This document shows positions 1 through 4,516 of a DNA stretch of 9,250 bases, piece after piece. Location: positions 1-9,250 of the forward strand of contig JAISKY010000187.1 in the NCBI GenBank assembly GCA_031260745.1. The letters run 5' to 3'. The DNA comes from Oscillospiraceae bacterium. Lineage in GTDB: Bacteria; Bacillota; Clostridia; Oscillospirales; Oscillospiraceae. The position numbers and the translations under genes were made by a program. A model generated the notes under the pieces. That model did not search any database, was not told the DNA's origin, and saw only the letters and a program-made list of their open reading frames with translations. The first letter of the stretch is position 1; each line of letters starts with the position of its first letter.

Positions 1-148
1 ATTCGCGGGTTTCGGCTTCGTTTTTTTCTCCGACTAACCTGTACTTTACGTTTTCGGGATGGCTCCACCAGTCGTAAACGACCGCGAAATCGTCCTCGCG
101 GAATTTGCGGTAAAGCAGACGCTCCGACTCAAGTTCGCAAAATTTCAT
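1..148 (-). CDS. GNAT-family N-acetyltransferase, N-terminal fragment (3' end beyond window)
   Basis: The minus strand reads from an ATG at 148 without a stop to the window edge, giving 49 residues that begin MKFCELESERLLYRKF and continue REDDFAVVYDWWSHPENVKY. The pattern 'L-E-(S/T)-E-R-L-xx-R-x-(F/L)-xx-D-D' followed by a 'W-x-x-(H/D)-P-E-(N/V)' segment is typical of the first beta strand and helix of RimJ/RimL-type acetyltransferases, which move an acetyl group from acetyl-CoA to an amine. The acetyl-CoA-binding loop would lie in the missing part, so substrate and activity cannot be judged. A GGAG ribosome site (153-156) sits 4 bases before the ATG. It lies 49 bases after the nadA stop on the same strand and may be the last gene of that operon. 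Family call fairly good; function open. Confidence 0.7.
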   Translation of the reverse strand, partial: MKFCELESERLLYRKFREDDFAVVYDWWSHPENVKYRLVGEKNEAETRE

Positions 149-160
149 ATTTCTCCAAAA

Positions 161-187
161 TTGTTAGCAGTTGCCCTTTGTTAGCAG
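161..187. repeat. Two direct copies of TTGTTAGCAG in the nadA-GNAT spacer
   Basis: The decamer TTGTTAGCAG occurs at 161-170 and again at 178-187, a 17-bp period, starting 10 bases beyond the nadA stop codon. The second copy also takes part in a weak 5-bp inverted repeat (GTTGC 170-174 with GCAAC 187-191). It shares the GTTA/TAAC core of the heptamer arrays elsewhere in the window but is not itself a heptamer array. No function can be assigned. Confidence 0.6.
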
Positions 188-197
188 CAACACGCCG

Positions 198-1097
198 CTA
201 ACCTCCGAGTTCGACCATCTTCTCAAGCGTCAGCCTAGCGGCGCGAAGTTCGTCCTCCGGCAGAGTGATAGGCTCGCGTTCGCCGTTAAGACACGCTAGC
301 ACGTCCTCGACGTGAGTTTTCTTCATATTCGGACACGTAAACGTACTCCCAATTGAGTAGACGCGCTTGTCCGGACAGTCGCGCCGCAAAATCTCCAAAA
401 CTCCGATTTCCGTGCCGATAAGCAGTTCCTCAACGGAGGATTTCTTAGCGGCTTCGATTATCCCTTTGGTCGAGCCTATAAAATCCGCGTGATTCAGGAC
501 TTCCTTGCGGCACTCCGGGTGAATCAGAACATACGCCGAGGGGTGTTCGCGAATCGCGTCAACAACGTCCTGTTCGCTGATTTTGTGGTGAGTCGGACAG
601 TAGCCGTTGAACAGGATAATCTCCTTTTCGGGACACTGCTCCGCGACGTACGCGCCTAAGTTTTGGTCGGGTACGAAGATTATTTCGCGCTCGCTAAGCG
701 ATTTGACAATCTTCACGGCGGAGCTTGAGGTACAGCAAATATCGCTTACCGCTTTGACGGCGGCGGACGAGTTAACGTAGCACACGACCGCCGCGCCGGG
801 GTGTTCCGCCCTAAGCAGCAGAACGTCGTCGGGAGTAACCATATCCGCCATCGGACAGCCCGCGTTAGGAGCGGGCAGATAGACGGTTTTCGACGGACTA
901 AGTATCTTCGCGCTCTCCGCCATAAAACGAACTCCGCACAGGATTATAATGTCCGCGTCCGTTTCCTTGGCGAATTTCGCCAGAGCGAAACTGTCTCCGA
1001 CTTGGTCCGCGAGTTCCTGAACCTCAAGCGTTTGATAGTAGTGCGCCAAAATCAGAGCATTACGCCGCTTTGCGAGGGCTTTAATCTGTTCAGTCAC
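198..1097 (-). CDS. nadA: Quinolinate synthase NadA
   Basis: NadA condenses iminoaspartate with dihydroxyacetone phosphate to form quinolinate, the committed step of de novo NAD synthesis in the cytosol. The 299-residue protein is the compact bacterial/archaeal form, about the length of the Thermotoga enzyme. Visible signatures are AHYYQ (18-22), AGCPMAD (79-85), YVNSSAAVKA (107-116), GYCPTHH (165-171), HPEC (193-196), GSTKG (208-212), GTEIG (228-232) and CPNMKK (255-260). Cys81, Cys167 and Cys255 match the three ligands of the catalytic [4Fe-4S] cluster. The start codon is GTG. GGAGGG (1107-1112), inside the last codons of the upstream scaffold gene, lies 9 bases before it, and only 5 bases separate that gene's stop from this start, so the two are probably translationally coupled. 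nadB and nadC are not in the window. Identity is very secure. Confidence 0.97.
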   Translation of the reverse strand: MTEQIKALAKRRNALILAHYYQTLEVQELADQVGDSFALAKFAKETDADIIILCGVRFMAESAKILSPSKTVYLPAPNAGCPMADMVTPDDVLLLRAEHPGAAVVCYVNSSAAVKAVSDICCTSSSAVKIVKSLSEREIIFVPDQNLGAYVAEQCPEKEIILFNGYCPTHHKISEQDVVDAIREHPSAYVLIHPECRKEVLNHADFIGSTKGIIEAAKKSSVEELLIGTEIGVLEILRRDCPDKRVYSIGSTFTCPNMKKTHVEDVLACLNGEREPITLPEDELRAARLTLEKMVELGG

Positions 1098-1102
1098 TGA
1101 AC

Positions 1103-1573
1103 TCAGCCCTCCGCTTTAGCCGCGGCTAAAGCCGCTTCTTCGGCTTCGTAAACGTGTTCACTCGCGTGTTCGTCGATAATCGCCTCCGGCGGCGGAGTAA
1201 GTCCGCGCTTGCGGTAGTAGTCCGACACCGCTGACTTAACAGCTTGCTCCGCGAGTACCGAACAATGAATCTTGACCGGAGGCAAACCCTCCAAAGCCTC
1301 GACTACCGCGCTGTTCGTTAGCTTCAGCGCGTCCGCAACCGAACGTCCTTTGATAAGCTCCGTAGCCATCGAGCTAGTCGCGATTGCCGCTCCGCACCCG
1401 AACGTGTTAAACTTAACGTCGGTAATCGTTTCGTTACCGTCGATTTTCAGGTACATCTTCATAATATCGCCGCATTTAGCGTTGCCGACTTCGGCGACGC
1501 CGCTTGCGTCCTCTATAACTCCCACATTCCTTGGATTTTTGAAGTGGTCCATTACCTTTTCACTATAAGCCAT
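1103..1573 (-). CDS. nifU: NifU/IscU-type iron-sulfur cluster scaffold
   Basis: This 156-residue protein receives sulfur from a cysteine desulfurase and iron to assemble transient Fe-S clusters in the cytosol. The three scaffold cysteines are Cys34 (GNAKCGD, 30-36), Cys60 (FGCGAAIA, 58-65) and Cys104 (IHCSVLAEQ, 102-110). Asp36 and His103 complete the usual cluster-site set, and an LPPVK chaperone-recognition motif is at 97-101. The core ends near residue 125. About 30 residues follow, rich in Ala and Glu (ending AALAAAKAEG), absent from minimal IscU proteins. It lies between the desulfurase gene (111-base gap) and nadA (5-base gap). The start is fixed by an in-frame TGA just upstream and by the MAYSEKVMDHF beginning typical of the family. 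The nearest Shine-Dalgarno is 41 bases away, beyond a heptamer array. The symbol nifU follows usage for this subtype; iscU is equally defensible. Confidence 0.95.
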   Translation of the reverse strand: MAYSEKVMDHFKNPRNVGVIEDASGVAEVGNAKCGDIMKMYLKIDGNETITDVKFNTFGCGAAIATSSMATELIKGRSVADALKLTNSAVVEALEGLPPVKIHCSVLAEQAVKSAVSDYYRKRGLTPPPEAIIDEHASEHVYEAEEAALAAAKAEG

Positions 1574-1580
1574 AATTTTT

Positions 1581-1615
1581 CAGTTAACAACTAACAGTTA
1601 ATAGTTAATTGTTAC
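1581..1615. repeat. Five tandem heptamers between Shine-Dalgarno and start codon of nifU
   Basis: Read on the plus strand the units are CAGTTAA, CAACTAA, CAGTTAA, TAGTTAA and TTGTTAC: exactly five 7-bp units, consensus CAGTTAA. On the minus (mRNA) strand they lie between AAGGAG and the nifU ATG. The outer units are complementary: bases 1586-1595 and 1604-1613 can pair over 10 positions (one U-G wobble) with an 8-base loop, so the leader mRNA could fold the array into a hairpin next to the ribosome site. The unit pattern is direct observation; the folding is an inference without an energy calculation. Confidence 0.85.
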
Positions 1616-1620
1616 TCCTT
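1615..1620 (-). promoter_or_regulatory. Displaced Shine-Dalgarno sequence of nifU
   Basis: The minus strand reads AAGGAG here, a strong ribosome-binding sequence, but 41 bases separate GGAG from the nifU ATG at 1573. No ATG or GTG lies between, and the codon two upstream of the ATG is an in-frame stop, so no alternative N-terminus uses this site at normal spacing. Deleting the five heptamers (35 bases) would leave a spacing of 6 bases. Either the site acts through a looped-out leader or it was disabled by repeat expansion. Confidence 0.6.
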
Positions 1621-1674
1621 TCCAAAAATATTTTATTTAATAAATTAACCCGCAGATTTCTGTTGTTCGTCTAA

Positions 1675-1695
1675 TTGTTCACTGTTACTTGTTAA
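1675..1695. repeat. Three heptamers overlapping the end of the desulfurase gene
   Basis: Plus-strand units are TTGTTCA, CTGTTAC and TTGTTAA, related to the array at 1581-1615. The stop codon of the desulfurase gene (TAA on the minus strand, 1685-1687) lies inside the middle unit, and the last codons, for Asn and Lys, come from the third unit. The adjoining bases 1661-1674 look like further degenerate units. The repeats have therefore either captured the end of the gene or been seeded there. Confidence 0.65.
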
Positions 1696-2854
1696 CTATC
1701 TTTGCCCATACCGGCGACATTGAACGCAGACGTTCAACAATCGGAGCTACGTGTTCCAGAATGTAGTCGATTTCCGCTTCGGTAGTGTACTCGCTAAGCG
1801 ACAGTCTTAGTGAGCCGTGAGCAATCTCGTGCGGTAATCCGATTGCCAGTAATACGTGGCTAGGGTCAAGCGAACCGCTTGTACAGGCGGAGCCTGAACT
1901 CGCGCATATTCCCTGCATATCGAGCATAAGCAACAGGCTTTCACCCTCTATGCCCTCGAAGCAGACGTTGACGTTGCCCGGAAGTCGTTTAATCGGGTCG
2001 CCGTTTAACCGGCTGCGCTCAATCTTCGTCAGTCCGGCTATTAGTTTGTCACGCAGTACGGTGACTTTAGCCGCGTTCTCGGATATATTCGCGACTGATT
2101 CCTCCAACGCCGCCGCTAAGCCGACGATTCCCGCGACATTCTCCGTACCGCCGCGCTTGCCGCGCTCCTGCGCTCCGCCCTCCTGGAAGATATTGAGCTT
2201 TAGTTTTTTTGAGTAGTACAAAACTCCGACGCCTTTAGCTCCGTGGAATTTATGAGCCGCAAGCGACAACATATCAATGTTTTGCTCCTTGACGTTTACC
2301 GGGATATGCCCGACCGCCTGAACCGCGTCGGTATGGAACGGAACACCCGCCTCGCGGCAAACCGCGCCGATTTCCGCTATCGGCTCTACCGTACCGATTT
2401 CGTTGTTCGCGAACATAATCGTTACAAGCGCGGTATCGGGACGAATCGCCGCCTTAACTTGCTCCGGAGTTACAAGCCCGTTGGAATCTACTTCAAGCAA
2501 AGTGACCTCAAAACCGTTTTTCTCAAGACGTTTGAGAGCGTGTAAAACCGCGTGGTGTTCGATTGTAGTGGAAATAAGATGCTTTTTGCCTTCTTTAGCT
2601 CCGTTTGTAGCGGCAGAAGTAATCGCCCAGTTATCGGCTTCGGTGCCTCCGGAGGTAAAGTAAATCTCTTTAGGCTCCGCGCCTAACAGCGAAGCGATTT
2701 TCGCTCTCGCGCCGTCAAGGATTTTAAGAGCCTCCTGCCCTACGTGATGAATACTGGACGGATTGCCGTAATTGTCTTTCAATATCGGCAGCATCGCGGC
2801 TATCGCGGTATCGCTGACCTTTGTTGTGGCTGCGTTATCAGCATAAACTGTCAT
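1685..2854 (-). CDS. iscS: Cysteine desulfurase (IscS/NifS class)
   Basis: A PLP enzyme of 389 residues that converts cysteine to alanine and holds the sulfur as a persulfide for Fe-S assembly. The N-terminal YADNAATT (4-11) and YGNPSSIH (29-36) are family hallmarks. TSGGTEADN (67-75), His100 in IEHHAV, NNEIGTVEPI (150-159), Asp176 in HTDAVQ, and Lys202 in AAHKFHGAKG form the cofactor site; Lys202 should carry PLP. RGGTEN (234-239) follows. The persulfide Cys324 sits in SSGSACTSGS without a long insertion, placing it in the mobile-loop group I enzymes rather than SufS. The ATG at 2854 has an AGGGGG-type ribosome site about 10 bases upstream. It is first in a minus-strand set with nifU and nadA. 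In many Firmicutes a nifS-like gene beside nad genes supports NadA maturation, so a nifS name is also possible. Confidence 0.96.
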   Translation of the reverse strand: MTVYADNAATTKVSDTAIAAMLPILKDNYGNPSSIHHVGQEALKILDGARAKIASLLGAEPKEIYFTSGGTEADNWAITSAATNGAKEGKKHLISTTIEHHAVLHALKRLEKNGFEVTLLEVDSNGLVTPEQVKAAIRPDTALVTIMFANNEIGTVEPIAEIGAVCREAGVPFHTDAVQAVGHIPVNVKEQNIDMLSLAAHKFHGAKGVGVLYYSKKLKLNIFQEGGAQERGKRGGTENVAGIVGLAAALEESVANISENAAKVTVLRDKLIAGLTKIERSRLNGDPIKRLPGNVNVCFEGIEGESLLLMLDMQGICASSGSACTSGSLDPSHVLLAIGLPHEIAHGSLRLSLSEYTTEAEIDYILEHVAPIVERLRSMSPVWAKIVNK

Positions 2855-2906
2855 TGGTATTTGCCCCCTCTCGTAATAACTTACTAAAACACTAAGTTTT
2901 AATTAT

Positions 2907-2935
2907 ATGATACACCATCTTGTCCGGTTTGTCAA
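2907..2935 (-). promoter_or_regulatory. Sigma-A-type promoter for iscS-nifU-nadA
   Basis: On the minus strand, TTGACA (2930-2935) and TATCAT (2907-2912) are separated by exactly 17 bases. A start near 2900 would leave a leader of about 45 bases before the iscS ATG. It is back to back with the pyk promoter; the two -35 boxes are 15 bp apart. Confidence 0.75.
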
Positions 2936-2958
2936 GTATATTTTTCGTTCTTGACAAA
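2928..2958. repeat. 9-bp inverted repeat holding both divergent -35 boxes
   Basis: TTTGTCAAG (2928-2936) and CTTGACAAA (2950-2958) are perfect reverse complements separated by 13 bases. Six of each nine bases are the opposed -35 hexamers, and the symmetry extends 3 bases beyond them. It may be an operator shared by both promoters, or a by-product of two consensus -35 boxes facing away from each other. Confidence 0.5.
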
Positions 2959-2979
2959 ATAATGTCATTATGATAGAAT
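2951..2979 (+). promoter_or_regulatory. Sigma-A-type promoter for pyk
   Basis: TTGACA (2951-2956) and TAGAAT (2974-2979) are 17 bases apart, with a TG at 2971-2972 giving an extended -10. A start near 2986 leaves a leader of about 20 bases carrying GAGG (2994-2997), 8 bases before the ATG at 3006. Confidence 0.8.
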
Positions 2980-3005
2980 TAGAGTATAGAAAAGAGGTTA
3001 ATTCA

Positions 3006-4424
3006 ATGCTGAAAACAAAAATCGTTTGTACGTTAGGCCCCGCGTGCGACGCGCCGGAAATTCTTACCCATTTGGTGCGGGGCGGGATGGACGTTGCGAG
3101 AATGAACTTTTCACACGGAACTCACGAGGAACACCTTACGCGGCTTAATCAGTTCAGGAAGATTTGCGAAGACGAAAACCAGGCGATTCCCATAATGCTT
3201 GACACTAAAGGGCCTGAAATTAGGTTGGGCAATTTCCCCGGAGGTCAGGTTGAGCTTATCGAGGGACAGCGGTACACTCTGACGACCGAGGATATTCCGT
3301 GCGACGGCGAACGCGCCGGAGTCAGCTATCAGGGACTTCCGGAGGACGCTGTCGCCGGAGCCGTAATCCTTATTGACGACGGATTGGTTGAGCTTGATGT
3401 CCTTGAAATAAGCGGACGCGAAGTAAAATGCGTGGTTAAGAATTCCGGCGTTATCTCCAGCCACAAGAGCCTTAATCTGCCGGGATTGAAAGTACGCTTA
3501 CCCGCAATCGGCGAGAGCGACCGCGAGGATTTGCTGTTCGGAATCGAACACGGCGTTGATTTCGTTTCCGCGTCGTTTATCCGTAAGAAAGCCGACATCG
3601 ACGAAATCAGGGAATTTCTTAACCGGCACGGCGGCGAAGCAATACATATAATCGCGAAAATTGAATCGCAGGAGGGATTGGATAACTTTGACGAAATCGT
3701 CAGAGCGGCGGACGGCATTATGGTGGCTCGCGGTGATTTAGGCGTGGAGATTCCGCTTGAACTTATCCCGGAAACTCAAAAACAGATGATACGGCTGTGC
3801 CGCGAGTGGGGCAAACCCGTAATCACGGCTACGCAAATGCTTGACAGTATGATACGCTCCCCGCGTCCGACCAGAGCCGAGGTAACTGACGTCGCTAACG
3901 CGGTCTACGACGGTACTAGCGCGGTAATGCTGTCCGGAGAAACCGCCTCCGGCAAATATCCCGCCGAAGCGCTAGAGTATATGCGCCGCATTGTCAAGGC
4001 GGCGGAATCCAACAGCGTTGACGAGGTTCGGTTTCGCAGAGGCGGCTTGCAGTTGAAAACCGATAACGTCACCGACGCGATTGGACACGCGACTTGTACG
4101 GTCGCGAAAGACTTAGACGCGGCGGCGATTGTTACCGTAACTTCAAGGGGATTCAGCGCGCGCCATCTTGCGAGCCGTCAGCCTGACTGTCCGATAATCG
4201 GACTGACATTCGACAAAAAAACTTTCTACCGGCTAAGGCTGTATCGCGGAGTTCACCCTATGCTGACTAAGGAAGCGTTCAGCGGCGACGAACTGTTTGA
4301 CAACGCGGCTCAGTGCGCCAAAGACAGCGGACACGTCGGCGAAGGCGATTGCGTGGTAATTACAGCGGGTCTGCCGCTCGGCGTTAGCGGAACAACAAAT
4401 ATGCTAAAGGTAGAATATCTGTAG
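3006..4424 (+). CDS. pyk: Pyruvate kinase
   Basis: Catalyses the last step of glycolysis, phosphoenolpyruvate plus ADP to pyruvate plus ATP, in the cytosol. The 472 residues open MLKTKIVCTLGPAC. Active-site segments are ARMNFSHG (31-38, Arg32), MLDTKGPEIR (64-73, Asp66, Lys68), IAKIES (216-221, Lys218, Glu220), ARGDLGVEIP (241-250, Asp244) and ATQMLDSMI (275-283, Thr276), then PTRAEVTDVANAV (288-300). The allosteric C domain ends in GLPLGVSGTTNMLKV (455-469). Length matches the short bacterial form, without the extra phosphohistidine-type domain found in Bacillus enzymes. An in-frame ATG at 2970 would add 12 residues, but it overlaps the -10 box of the promoter and precedes the expected transcription start. 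The ATG at 3006 has a proper ribosome site and matches the family N-terminus. No terminator is evident before htpG. Confidence 0.97.
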   Translation: MLKTKIVCTLGPACDAPEILTHLVRGGMDVARMNFSHGTHEEHLTRLNQFRKICEDENQAIPIMLDTKGPEIRLGNFPGGQVELIEGQRYTLTTEDIPCDGERAGVSYQGLPEDAVAGAVILIDDGLVELDVLEISGREVKCVVKNSGVISSHKSLNLPGLKVRLPAIGESDREDLLFGIEHGVDFVSASFIRKKADIDEIREFLNRHGGEAIHIIAKIESQEGLDNFDEIVRAADGIMVARGDLGVEIPLELIPETQKQMIRLCREWGKPVITATQMLDSMIRSPRPTRAEVTDVANAVYDGTSAVMLSGETASGKYPAEALEYMRRIVKAAESNSVDEVRFRRGGLQLKTDNVTDAIGHATCTVAKDLDAAAIVTVTSRGFSARHLASRQPDCPIIGLTFDKKTFYRLRLYRGVHPMLTKEAFSGDELFDNAAQCAKDSGHVGEGDCVVITAGLPLGVSGTTNMLKVEYL

Positions 4425-4427
4425 ACG

Positions 4428-4455
4428 GGTAACAGGTAACAGATAACAGGTAACA
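4428..4455. repeat. Four tandem GGTAACA heptamers after pyk
   Basis: The units GGTAACA, GGTAACA, GATAACA, GGTAACA run without interruption, starting 3 bases after the pyk stop codon. The TAACA core is shared with the arrays around nifU. All frames through the array carry stops or are unsupported, so it is not coding. Confidence 0.9.
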
Positions 4456-4456
4456 G

Positions 4457-4485
4457 TCGGCAATTTATAATTTTTAATTTATAAT
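4457..4485 (+). promoter_or_regulatory. Possible weak htpG promoter inside the heptamer array
   Basis: TCGGCA (4457-4462; four of six matches to TTGACA) lies 17 bases before one TATAAT (4480-4485) in the A+T heptamers. A start near 4492 would give a short leader carrying GGAGG (4501-4505). The -10 match is a by-product of the repeat sequence, so this is a weak call. htpG may instead be read through from pyk. No CIRCE element is visible. Confidence 0.25.
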
Positions 4486-4498
4486 TTATAATTTTTAC
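4464..4498. repeat. Five A+T-only heptamers upstream of htpG
   Basis: Units TTTATAA, TTTTTAA, TTTATAA, TTTATAA, TTTTTAC follow the GGTAACA array after 8 intervening bases. This is a second, unrelated heptamer family. The junctions create the -10-like hexamer TATAAT three times (4466-4471, 4480-4485, 4487-4492). The array ends directly at the htpG ribosome site. Confidence 0.85.
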
Positions 4499-4516
4499 AG
4501 GGAGGGCATTACCTAT

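Noticed and set aside
801..1100. 99-residue plus-strand frame antisense to nadA
   Set aside because: It lies wholly within a secure gene on the other strand and shows no recognisable domain; same reasoning applies to the other antisense frames.
1581..1695. CRISPR array
   Set aside because: Units are 7 bp and contiguous, without spacers of constant length, and no cas genes are present.
2855..2905. Riboswitch or attenuator in the iscS leader
   Set aside because: The leader is only about 45 bases with just a weak AACTTA/TAAGTT pairing and no known conserved motif.
2970..3005. Upstream in-frame ATG that would extend pyruvate kinase by 12 residues
   Set aside because: The ATG overlaps the extended -10 region of the promoter and precedes the expected transcript start; the ATG at 3006 has a ribosome site and matches the family N-terminus.
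4425..4516. CIRCE or other heat-shock operator before htpG
   Set aside because: No TTAGCACTC/GAGTGCTAA inverted repeat is present; the spacer is filled by heptamers and the ribosome site.
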